Assembly: GCA_030615165.1 (NCBI GenBank)
Contig: JAUWZW010000004.1
Location: 1-33,316, forward strand
Source of the DNA: Candidatus Aenigmatarchaeota archaeon
Lineage (GTDB): Archaea; Aenigmatarchaeota; Aenigmatarchaeia; QMZP01
Direction of reading: 5' to 3'
Length of the DNA stretch: 33,316 nt
The stretch's first letter is position 1, and each line of letters starts with the position of its first letter. A program made the translations under genes and the position numbers. Below, in pieces: positions 16,915 through 22,999 of the stretch. The notes under the pieces are model-generated. The model was not told the DNA's origin and did not search any database. It saw only the letters and a list, made by a program, of their open reading frames with translations.

Positions 16915-17103
16915 TCATTTAATTTTAGCTGTGTCTTTATTAATCCAGAATTTCTTTGGCAGCACCCTTTTTACTTTTTCTTTTACAGCATTCCTGATAA
17001 AATCAGACTGAGTTTTGTCACCAGTTTTTCTTTTTGCTTCTCCTATTAATTCAAAAAAATCCTTTGTGGCCCTGAAATGGGCGGACCCATTTTTCTTTGC
17101 CAT
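16915..17103 (-). CDS. Ribbon-helix-helix DNA-binding protein
   Basis: 62 residues. A basic start is followed by a beta strand (SAHFRATKDFF) and two helices (ELIGEAKRKTG and TQSDFIRNAVKEKVKR), the fold of ribbon-helix-helix repressors. A short end LPKKFWINKD contains K-K-F-W-I, reminiscent of the window's Trp tag but internal. Divergent from the 17170 gene; the intergenic region holds a palindromic TTTAAA (17130-17135) which could serve both directions, a natural place for autoregulation. Confidence 0.75.
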   Translation of the reverse strand: MAKKNGSAHFRATKDFFELIGEAKRKTGDKTQSDFIRNAVKEKVKRVLPKKFWINKDTAKIK

Positions 17104-17126
17104 AATTATTATTATGTGCTACATAC

Positions 17127-17137
17127 CTATTTAAACA
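17127..17137. promoter_or_regulatory. Palindromic TATA box between divergent genes
   Basis: CTATTTAAACA, with TTTAAA at 17130-17135, is about 32 bases from the minus-strand start at 17103 and 40 from ATG 17170. The latter also has a leader with AAGGTG, a Shine-Dalgarno-like site. Confidence 0.45.
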
Positions 17138-17169
17138 GACACCACCAACAATTGAATAAGGTGTTATAT

Positions 17170-17373
17170 ATGGGAAAGACCCTCAAAGAAGCTGTTGAGG
17201 AAGTATCCAAGGAATTAGAAGGACATGAAAAAGAGAACGTGAAAGCCATCTTCCCCCAGGTACTGAAATCATGCCTAGACCAGTCCAGCACTGAAGATGA
17301 GTTCAATGAGTGCATGGACCAGTTCAAGAAATCAGTGGATACTACCCAAGACATGGTTCAAGAAAAACTGTAG
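17170..17373 (+). CDS. 67-residue helical acidic protein
   Basis: Starts at ATG 17170, preceded by AAGGTGTTATAT. The 67 residues are almost wholly helical and acidic (MGKTLKEAVEEVSKELEGHE...), with two cysteines spaced 14 apart. The charge pattern with repeated E-F/E-V resembles small phage-type accessory proteins but gives no function. Divergent from the ribbon-helix-helix gene, so probably controlled by it. Confidence 0.6.
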   Translation: MGKTLKEAVEEVSKELEGHEKENVKAIFPQVLKSCLDQSSTEDEFNECMDQFKKSVDTTQDMVQEKL

Positions 17374-17382
17374 ACGGGAAGG

Positions 17383-17391
17383 TATTTAAGG
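17383..17391 (+). promoter_or_regulatory. TATA box for 17413
   Basis: TATTTAAGG, TTTAA at 17385, is 28 bases before ATG 17413. Confidence 0.55.
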
Positions 17392-17412
17392 AAGCCTTTC
17401 CAAATAATAAGT

Positions 17413-17784
17413 ATGAAACTATTAATTGTTCCTGCACTTCTGGGAATAATTAGTACAATAACGGGTTTCTTGGCAGCGCTTACAATTGACTTTATAGTGC
17501 CATTCATAGTTGTTGTTGCAGGTGTTGGAACAACATTATACTTGTTTTATGTGAAAAAAATCAGGGTGAAAACCATAACATTGGACTTCATTGACCTTGG
17601 TTTTACAGCGATTTGGATACTTGTCATTTTCCTTGGCCTTGGCTGGGCTAATTGGGTAGCAGGCCTGTCAGTTATTGGCATCGCTCTGCTGATCCACAGC
17701 AGCAGAGAACTTTTTGTGACCAGGGCCCCCAGAGGATATAAGATATGGACAAGAGCCAGGATAAAAAAATTCTGGAGTATTTAA
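17413..17784 (+). CDS. Four-helix membrane protein with C-terminal KKFWSI tag
   Basis: 123 residues with four hydrophobic helices (about 3-24, 27-48, 58-78 and 80-98) and a basic, cytosolic end RARIKKFWSI, the tag in a variant form. Even helix number puts both ends on the same side. Leaderless promoter at 28 bases. Followed by another multi-helix protein with its own promoter. Family unknown. Confidence 0.7.
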   Translation: MKLLIVPALLGIISTITGFLAALTIDFIVPFIVVVAGVGTTLYLFYVKKIRVKTITLDFIDLGFTAIWILVIFLGLGWANWVAGLSVIGIALLIHSSRELFVTRAPRGYKIWTRARIKKFWSI

Positions 17785-17794
17785 CTTTTATTTG
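17784..17794 (+). promoter_or_regulatory. TATA box for 17816
   Basis: AACTTTTATTT, located about 28 bases before ATG 17816, overlaps the stop codon of the preceding gene. Confidence 0.45.
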
Positions 17795-17815
17795 GGCAAG
17801 TGCTAATAATTAACC

Positions 17816-18307
17816 ATGAAAAGAACTCTGATAGCTTCAACCCTGGCAATTGCCCTGGTCCCTATATTCAGTTACTATGTTTTTAGAGTGTTGTGGTCCT
17901 CAATCCAACTTACAGGATTTGTTGCAGCTTCTTCTTATTTGGTTTGGTATGCCCTGCAGGCCAGGGAAACGAAAAAACAGTATTGGGTTGATCAACCAGA
18001 ATGGCAGGAAGAGGCTTATGCCTGGGTTACTGCCTACATTTTAGCCGCTTTGCTGGCTCTCGGGACGGTTGGTTTAGAAGCGGAAAATCTAGCCACATTT
18101 TTCATATTTTTGACCTTGGGGCTTCTTGTCAGGTTTACGGTCCGGAGTATAATTAACGATGTTCTTCCGGTCATAAAGAAAAAGGAATTGATAAAAAGGG
18201 TGAGCATGCAGGAACAGATAATAATTGGGGTAGCTGTTGCTTTTCTCTGGGCGCTTGTTTTAACAGCAATTGGGTCCGCCCTGGGCATATGGGTAATAGG
18301 GGGATAA
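17816..18307 (+). CDS. Four-helix membrane protein with internal YWV motif
   Basis: 163 residues with about four hydrophobic helices (5-22, 27-46, 70-90 plus 95-108, and 136-160). The cytosolic loop after the second helix reads TKKQYWVDQPEWQ, a tag-like K-x-Y-W motif, placed on the cytosolic side by the positive-inside rule. Not recognised as a known transporter. It shares the tag with many proteins here, so it may belong to the same membrane assembly. Confidence 0.65.
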   Translation: MKRTLIASTLAIALVPIFSYYVFRVLWSSIQLTGFVAASSYLVWYALQARETKKQYWVDQPEWQEEAYAWVTAYILAALLALGTVGLEAENLATFFIFLTLGLLVRFTVRSIINDVLPVIKKKELIKRVSMQEQIIIGVAVAFLWALVLTAIGSALGIWVIGG

Positions 18308-18314
18308 TTCACTT

Positions 18315-18434
18315 TCAGGTCGTGATAGCCGCATAGTGCTGTTTACGCTTTACCAGGTCTTCCGGAGGATCTATTTTGCCGGCAAACTCTATACCTTGCA
18401 TGGTGCTGGTTTTGATTTTGGATTTTATGATCAT
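18315..18434 (-). CDS. Possible 39-residue small protein
   Basis: An ATG-started frame on the minus strand gives 39 residues (beginning MIIKSKIKTS) with a regular polar and basic composition. A T-rich TATA-like stretch lies about 15-25 bases upstream. It is the only coding-like signal in the 18308-18546 gap. Size and start resemble small antitoxin-type proteins, but nothing specific supports it; it could be a chance frame. Confidence 0.3.
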   Translation of the reverse strand: MIIKSKIKTSTMQGIEFAGKIDPPEDLVKRKQHYAAITT

Positions 18435-18516
18435 AACACAAATAAAGTGTCATTTTGGATAAGTTAAGAATGGTTACCTGAGCACGGGCCCGGCATTGCA
18501 GCCAGGTTGAAATAAA

Positions 18517-18527
18517 CATTTATATTT
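18517..18527 (+). promoter_or_regulatory. TATA box for 18547
   Basis: ACATTTATATT is about 27 bases before ATG 18547. Confidence 0.55.
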
Positions 18528-18546
18528 GGAAGGTTAAATATCAACT

Positions 18547-19200
18547 ATGAAAAGGTTATTTGCATCTTTAGTGATGTCAATTCTGTTTTTATTACCGATG
18601 GTTGCAGCACAGTTTACACCACCCACAATGGTTACAATCAATTTCAAGCTTTATATGCCGTACACAGAGGGGAACCTAACATTGAATGACCCCTATTGTT
18701 TAGTCATGCTTTTGGATTACCAAAAAAACATCATGGGACAAACGGACTCCATCATTAATGGGACAGCTGTCATTCAGATTGAACACGCTGTTGGTAATGC
18801 TTTTGTTACAACCGCATGGATTGATGGCGCAAAAGACATATCGGATCAGTATGTCCAAATACAAAATAATACTGCTGAGGTTTTGATGGCACCCGGCGAG
18901 GAAATGTTGGGTGGCCTGTTTCATGATGGCGGACTGATGGCTGGGGCATTTTTTTCGTTTGACATAATAAGGTTCTTCTCATTATCAATCAGCAGCCTAT
19001 TCAATGGCGCCCTGGGTGCAAAGATAATAGCTGCTGTATTCTTAGCAATATCAAGCTTTGTGGTGTTCGGTGCCTTTAAATTAATTTCAGCCACGGTCAG
19101 AGGATTCGTAGGAATAGGAAAAAGTGTGGCAAGCGATCTAGGAAATGTAAAACTAGGTTTGAAACGTAAAAAGAAAGAGGAAAAATCAAGGTGGTTGTGA
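18547..19200 (+). CDS. Secreted protein with membrane anchor and C-terminal KSRWL tag
   Basis: 217 residues: signal peptide (about 1-22), a roughly 100-residue beta-rich ectodomain with N-glycosylation sequons, one or two hydrophobic segments (about 137-155 and 158-180) and a cytosolic Lys/Arg-rich tail ending KKKEEKSRWL. The tag is shared exactly (KSRWL) with the next gene. The tag codons and stop, AGG-TGG-TTG-TGA, also form a Shine-Dalgarno-like sequence for the next start at 19202 (TGATATG). Surface protein of unknown function, leaderless promoter. Confidence 0.75.
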   Translation: MKRLFASLVMSILFLLPMVAAQFTPPTMVTINFKLYMPYTEGNLTLNDPYCLVMLLDYQKNIMGQTDSIINGTAVIQIEHAVGNAFVTTAWIDGAKDISDQYVQIQNNTAEVLMAPGEEMLGGLFHDGGLMAGAFFSFDIIRFFSLSISSLFNGALGAKIIAAVFLAISSFVVFGAFKLISATVRGFVGIGKSVASDLGNVKLGLKRKKKEEKSRWL

Positions 19201-19201
19201 T

Positions 19202-19459
19202 ATGGGATATCCTGCTGAAGAATTTTATATTGGAAAGAAAGTTGAACTGATAGACAGAAGAAGAGGCAGGATAGAAGGCGTTATAACAGGTTTTAGAGAT
19301 TGTGAACCGGTTCCAGCTTTAGGTGGAGTAATTACAGGATGTGGTTTTCCGCAAGTAAAGGTTAAAGTAGAAAAACCTGAACCATCTGAGGGATGGGTTC
19401 CTTTGAATTATGTTCGTATAGTTGAAACACATAAGAAGGAGAAATCAAGGTGGTTGTGA
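19202..19459 (+). CDS. Small soluble beta-barrel protein with KSRWL tag
   Basis: 85 residues without signal peptide or membrane helix. The pattern (GKKVELIDRRRGRIEGVITGF, later WVPLNYVRIVE) fits a small SH3/KOW-like barrel. It nevertheless ends HKKEKSRWL, the same tag as the membrane protein before it, which shows the tag is not only a membrane-tail feature. The last 20 bases of this gene and of its neighbour are almost identical, so duplication of the tail region is possible. Start by TGATATG junction. Confidence 0.7.
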   Translation: MGYPAEEFYIGKKVELIDRRRGRIEGVITGFRDCEPVPALGGVITGCGFPQVKVKVEKPEPSEGWVPLNYVRIVETHKKEKSRWL

Positions 19460-19464
19460 TTATT

Positions 19465-19581
19465 ATGGGGAGAAAAATCTTTTTATGCGGGGCCGGGCTA
19501 CCTGATGAAGGTAAACTAATAGACGAAAAGGACATTATGAAAGAATTAACACAATTAACGCCAAAGAGGTTTTGGTTATAA
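19465..19581 (+). CDS. 38-residue peptide with C-terminal KRFWL tag
   Basis: ATG 19465 to TAA 19579-19581. It starts five bases after the preceding stop, with GGTTGTGAT upstream as ribosome binding site. The peptide (MGRKIFLCGAGLPDEGKL...) is polar with one cysteine and ends TPKRFWL. The strong context and the tag argue that it is a real gene despite its length. Function unknown. Confidence 0.6.
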   Translation: MGRKIFLCGAGLPDEGKLIDEKDIMKELTQLTPKRFWL

Positions 19582-19596
19582 TTAGGAAAAAAATGA

Positions 19597-20406
19597 ATGG
19601 TAAAAAAGGGGTATTGGCTTGAAAAAGAGGAATCCGGCCGATTCATTAGTTGGGGAGCGTTGCTGTTTGTTTTGCTGATATTGGTCTTTGGTTTGATAAC
19701 CACATACGTGGTAGACGTATGGGGCTCAGGGCCAAGGACACTTTCCTTTGCCGGATACAACTGGATAGTCAAAGGATCTAACTTCCCCACCAGCCCGGGC
19801 CCTAATTATTTTTCGGACAGGGAAGAAGATGTCTGGGTTGACAGCAATGGTATTCACCTGACAATCAGTCAGCGAAACGGCAGGTGGTTCTCTACTGAGG
19901 TTATTCTCAACCAGAGCCTCGGTTATGGTAAATATGTTTTCCAAACCCGTGGCAGGTTTGATATCATTGACCCGAACATGGTGGCTGCCCTGTTCACATG
20001 GGACAATGATTATCCGGTATATAATTACCGGGAGATAGATATTGAATTTGCACGTTGGGGTGATCCTGATGATGCGACCAATGCCCAATATGTTGTCCAC
20101 CCCGGGTATTATGTCAAACATTACCATCGCTTCCGTATTGACCTCACTACTCAAAATAATGATATGACCCACTACATGATCTGGATACCTGGAAGCATTA
20201 CATTCAAAACATACCGTGGTCAGCATCTTAATAGTACACCACCTGAAAGTGATTTGATTGAAGAATGGGCGCATAGCAGTACAGATGTCCCTCCACCAGG
20301 TAACGAGAACGTTCACTTCAACTTCTGGTTGTATAATGGCAATGCGCCTACCAATAACCATGGCAATGAATTTGTGGTGACAGGTTTTACTTGGAATCCC
20401 CTCTGA
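19597..20406 (+). CDS. Membrane-anchored GH16-like glycoside hydrolase with N-terminal GYWL tag
   Basis: 269 residues. MVKKGYWLEKEE, a tag at the cytosolic N-terminus, is followed by an anchor helix (19-40). The outside part is a concanavalin-A-like sandwich with the family GH16 active-site motif E-I-D-I-E (Glu146, Asp148, Glu150) after a Y-N-Y-R strand. GH16 enzymes cut or transfer beta-1,3/1,4-glucans and related polysaccharides. The domain is shorter than most GH16 enzymes but complete across the motif. Likely acts on the host or neighbour cell surface polysaccharide. Last gene of the left, surface-related block; follows the 38-residue tagged gene by 15 bases. Confidence 0.85.
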   Translation: MVKKGYWLEKEESGRFISWGALLFVLLILVFGLITTYVVDVWGSGPRTLSFAGYNWIVKGSNFPTSPGPNYFSDREEDVWVDSNGIHLTISQRNGRWFSTEVILNQSLGYGKYVFQTRGRFDIIDPNMVAALFTWDNDYPVYNYREIDIEFARWGDPDDATNAQYVVHPGYYVKHYHRFRIDLTTQNNDMTHYMIWIPGSITFKTYRGQHLNSTPPESDLIEEWAHSSTDVPPPGNENVHFNFWLYNGNAPTNNHGNEFVVTGFTWNPL

Positions 20407-20550
20407 AGGTGTCGCCTTCCACCTAAATACACGCCAGAATTTCGAATTTTAAGGGCATTTAGCTCGTATTTTGCGTCTAAACTGTCCTATTTATTGAGCA
20501 AGCACGCCTGAAACCGCTATATACCTACGAACTCTCACTTTTGATATAAC

Positions 20551-20560
20551 CTTTTAAATA
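20551..20560 (+). promoter_or_regulatory. TATA box for the TOPRIM gene
   Basis: CTTTTAAATA, TTTAAA at 20553, is exactly 28 bases before ATG 20581. The 174-base gap 20407-20580 shows only this promoter and a short GAAGG/CCTTC hairpin right after the preceding stop. Confidence 0.6.
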
Positions 20561-20580
20561 CTAGTATCTAAAACTACAAC

Positions 20581-21387
20581 ATGACTATATCAAAGATACC
20601 TTATTGGCAGAGGAAACCATCAAAAAAGGTTACAGAATGGGTGCAGAATATATCTAACTTGTTAAGTGACGGTCAGGTCAGGACTGTCAGGAACATAACC
20701 TATCATTTCTATCCTGGGATTCATGGCAAGGAGCTAGACCTGGCATACCACAATATTGTTAAATATATTGTCAGGGGCAGGGCTGTAACGCATACAATTA
20801 AATGGAATTCTATCAGGGAATCCAGGGTTAAGCTTAATGCCGGCAAAGGTTGGGAGAATACAAAGGAGTTTATCGATTACCACACCAAAGACCTAGCGGA
20901 CAGATACAGCAGGGACAAGACCCCGAGCCACATGAAACAGTTTGAGGTCTGGTTCGAGAAGGACACGATCGAGCCGGAGTTCAGCGAGGTCTGTGGCAAG
21001 TACGATGTCCCCAACATGGCGACAAGGGGCCAGCTCACCTGGACGGCCAAGAAGAAGGCGAGCGAGAGGCTGGACGGTGATTCTGTTATCCTGTATTTCG
21101 GTGATAATGACGGCAAGGGGCGTGAGATATTCGATGTGATATGCAGGGACCTGAAATACCTCGGCTGCGGGGTGAGGGTATTGTGGGCAGGGATAACTGG
21201 GAAGCAGGAGTTAAAATACGGGCTGTCCCCGGAGTGCCGGCTGGACGGCGTTGATCTGGAGGATCTGAAACGGATTGTTGAGAAGGCCGTCCTGAGATAT
21301 ATTGACGTGGACAAATTCAATGCCATCATCAGGCAGGAGGGGAAAGACATCAAACTCTTGGAGGGGCTGAAAATAACAGTGAAATGA
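20581..21387 (+). CDS. TOPRIM protein related to Spo11/topoisomerase VI A
   Basis: 268 residues. Residues about 25-85 read like the winged-helix part of Spo11/TopoVI-A relatives of phages and plasmids (T-V-R-N-I-T-Y41, then a helix and G-R-A-V...W-x-x-I-x-x-x-R). About 120-200 form a TOPRIM domain: Glu126 in VWFEKD and the D-x-D pair Asp175/Asp177 in LYFGDNDGKG. Tyr41 sits where the catalytic tyrosine would be. TOPRIM enzymes bind magnesium and cut or rejoin DNA. No B subunit is seen. Roughly 20880-21075 is clearly richer in G/C at third positions than the rest, suggesting a mosaic gene. Exact biochemical role uncertain; nuclease, topoisomerase-like or cleavage-signalling are all open. Confidence 0.65.
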   Translation: MTISKIPYWQRKPSKKVTEWVQNISNLLSDGQVRTVRNITYHFYPGIHGKELDLAYHNIVKYIVRGRAVTHTIKWNSIRESRVKLNAGKGWENTKEFIDYHTKDLADRYSRDKTPSHMKQFEVWFEKDTIEPEFSEVCGKYDVPNMATRGQLTWTAKKKASERLDGDSVILYFGDNDGKGREIFDVICRDLKYLGCGVRVLWAGITGKQELKYGLSPECRLDGVDLEDLKRIVEKAVLRYIDVDKFNAIIRQEGKDIKLLEGLKITVK

Positions 21388-21640
21388 GGAATCCCGCAAA
21401 ACCCCCAAGAGAACATGTCCTCAATTGATGAAAGAACTGGCCAAATGATATGAGATGTCCATAGAAATTGAGTAAGCCAGATGAAACAATCAATTTTGTT
21501 TTTGGATTTCTATTAGCGTTACTACAATCTGCCAGGGTGCCACAAAAATACAATTTATGGGGGAATTGTGGATTCAAAATTTCATTCGAGGGGCACTTTT
21601 ACGCTCAATAAAACGGATATCTGTTTCCTGGGAACCACTG

Positions 21641-21650
21641 TGTTTATATA
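21641..21650 (+). promoter_or_regulatory. TATA box for 21673
   Basis: TGTTTATATA lies about 30 bases before ATG 21673. The word GTGCCACAAA occurs at about 21537 and 21654, flanking this promoter, and may be an operator. The rest of 21388-21640 shows no convincing gene. Confidence 0.5.
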
Positions 21651-21672
21651 TCAGTGCCACAAATATTATTAT

Positions 21673-21924
21673 ATGGCAATGAAGAAGAAAAAGGTTGGCA
21701 GACCCCGCAAGGCAGAGTCGGAGAAGGTAGTAAAGGTCAATACTTCTTATGACCCGGACAATTACAGATACATTGTGCAGATTCTAGACGAGCGGAAGCT
21801 GGAACATAGAGGACACTTCGTGAAGATTGTTAATGAAATTATTGCAGACCACAAGAACGTGAAACAGTTCAAGGAGCATCAGGCAGCTAAGCTAAAAGCT
21901 CAGTTAGATATTTTGGAGAAGTGA
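21673..21924 (+). CDS. Small DNA-binding protein with AT-hook-like motif
   Basis: 83 residues. The start KKKKVGRPRKAESE contains G-R-P-R-K, an AT-hook core, followed by a strand-helix-helix-like part (VVKVNTSYDPDNYRYIV...), as in ribbon-helix-helix proteins. Start at ATG 21673 is supported by its TATA box; an extended frame reaches 21568 but runs through the promoter. Six bases separate it from the nuclease gene, so the two are likely one transcript. Probable regulator of the nuclease and/or itself. Confidence 0.65.
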   Translation: MAMKKKKVGRPRKAESEKVVKVNTSYDPDNYRYIVQILDERKLEHRGHFVKIVNEIIADHKNVKQFKEHQAAKLKAQLDILEK

Positions 21925-21930
21925 GATAGT

Positions 21931-22392
21931 ATGGCCAGCATACTTGAATCTGAGATACGGCAATCCTTTAACCATTTCAAGGTCTGGTGGGAAAAATTTC
22001 ATTCTGACTCCAGGCACATCCAAAAAAGACCGTTTGACTTCATAGCAGCAAGATATGAGAGCGGAAAGATGAGGGCCATAGAGTGCAAAATGATCAGGAT
22101 CCCCAGCTTTAAATTCTCTGTGCTGCCACCACACCAGGAGAAAGGTCTTTACAAATTTTCTTCGATGAAGGGAGCGTGGGCCTATGTCCTGGTCAACTTC
22201 AGGAGAGATCCCCCTGGGGTTTGCTTTGCTGTGGATATCCATAAATATATATCTCTCAAAAAAATATTGAAAGGAAAGAGAAGCAGCATACCAATAGACT
22301 TGTTTTATAGTCATGCCATACAGCTCGAAAGAATAAATATCTCCGGACCCCCAAGATATTTGAAGGGCTGGAACCTGGAAGCAATACTATAG
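21931..22392 (+). CDS. RecU-like Holliday-junction resolvase / nuclease
   Basis: 153 residues. Residues about 30-95 match the RecU-type nuclease core: R-P-F-D36-F, then A-I-E51-C-K53 and the H-Q pair (68-69) in LPPHQEKGLYKF, followed by GAWAYVLVNF. Asp, Glu and Lys are the metal-dependent PD-(D/E)xK catalytic set. The first 28 residues (E-S-E-I-R-Q-S-F) fit the family's N-terminal helix. RecU is known from Firmicutes and phages, whereas archaeal cells normally use Hjc/Hje, so a RecU-like enzyme here points to a mobile element. Coupled with the upstream regulator gene. Likely resolves recombination intermediates during replication of the element. Confidence 0.78.
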   Translation: MASILESEIRQSFNHFKVWWEKFHSDSRHIQKRPFDFIAARYESGKMRAIECKMIRIPSFKFSVLPPHQEKGLYKFSSMKGAWAYVLVNFRRDPPGVCFAVDIHKYISLKKILKGKRSSIPIDLFYSHAIQLERINISGPPRYLKGWNLEAIL

Positions 22393-22450
22393 ATTTTGTT
22401 GAAAAAGGGGTGTTTTCATAGGCAATCGAGGGGTGTGATTTGAGGGGTGA

Positions 22451-22460
22451 CATATTTAAA
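22451..22460 (+). promoter_or_regulatory. TATA box for 22483
   Basis: CATATTTAAA, with TTTAAA at 22455-22460, is 28 bases before ATG 22483. Confidence 0.6.
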
Positions 22461-22462
22461 TC

Positions 22463-22480
22463 TGTATATGTATATGTAAG
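22463..22480 (+). repeat. TGTATATGTATATGTAAG element, copy 1
   Basis: An 18-base sequence lying between the TATA box and ATG 22483. An identical copy occurs at 22906-22923. It is suitably placed to block transcription if bound by a protein. Confidence 0.65.
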
Positions 22481-22482
22481 TC

Positions 22483-22704
22483 ATGGCGAAGAATTTACCA
22501 AAAGATATGTTCCCTGCAATCAATAATATTCTCAAAAAACATCCTGATGGATTGAGTTACACAAAAATAGCAGAAGAGTTGAGCAAGATTATGAAAAAAC
22601 CTGTATATGCTTCTTCTACTCAGTGGCACATACTACGGCATATGTCAAAGGTTGTGGACATCAAAATGCAGGGAAACAGGGCAACTATAAAGTTAAAAAA
22701 GTGA
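22483..22704 (+). CDS. Winged-helix DNA-binding protein
   Basis: 73 residues with a helix-turn-helix (DGLSYTKIAEELSKIM, about 23-38), a recognition helix (SSTQWHILRHMSK) and a terminal wing (VVDIKMQGNRATIKLKK). Fold type is clear from pattern, family not. The 18-base element in its own promoter recurs in front of the 23000 gene, so this protein may bind it; that is inference. Leaderless promoter. Confidence 0.7.
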   Translation: MAKNLPKDMFPAINNILKKHPDGLSYTKIAEELSKIMKKPVYASSTQWHILRHMSKVVDIKMQGNRATIKLKK

Positions 22705-22734
22705 AGCTTGGTTATCCAAATAAAATTGACTTCT

Positions 22735-22878
22735 CTATGTGTTGTTTTTAAGTTCAAATTACTTCTGAAACATCACTTTGGACTAAAAATAGCTGAATGA
22801 TATGGGGTAAAGAGGCATTTTACTAAAGGAAAAATAGGCATATCTTAATGAAACCAGCATACTGTGAACAACACATAG
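22735..22878 (+). repeat. 12-base perfect inverted repeat with 120-base spacer
   Basis: CTATGTGTTGTT (22735-22746) is the exact reverse complement of AACAACACATAG (22867-22878). It lies in the gene-free 22705-22999 gap, next to the AT-rich repeats. Confidence 0.6.
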
Positions 22879-22880
22879 TC

Positions 22881-22886
22881 TTTATA
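22881..22886 (+). promoter_or_regulatory. TATA box upstream of 23000
   Basis: TTTATA at 22881 would give a start site near 22907, at the 18-base element, and an untranslated leader of about 90 bases before ATG 23000. This is unlike the leaderless genes to the left. Confidence 0.45.
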
Positions 22887-22905
22887 TGTATGTAGTGCCT
22901 AATTA

Positions 22906-22978
22906 TGTATATGTATATGTAAGAAATCAAAAATTAAAAAATCATATAAAAAATTTGATATAAATTTTACATATACAT
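22906..22978 (+). repeat. AT-rich palindromic region with copy 2 of the 18-base element
   Basis: TGTATATGTATATGTAAG at 22906-22923 equals copy 1. Its part ATGTATATGTAA (22911-22922) has a perfect reverse complement TTACATATACAT at 22967-22978 across a 44-base, almost pure A/T spacer. Could be an operator with a loop, or an origin-like unwinding site. Confidence 0.6.
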
Positions 22979-22999
22979 TAAAAATTCGGGGGCAATCAA

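Noticed and set aside
19726-20361. 211-residue minus-strand frame
   Set aside because: Antisense to the GH16-like gene with its EIDIE motif; no signals of its own.
21350-21577. 75-residue minus-strand frame in the gap after the TOPRIM gene
   Set aside because: Overlaps the end of the TOPRIM gene and has no promoter or ribosome site.
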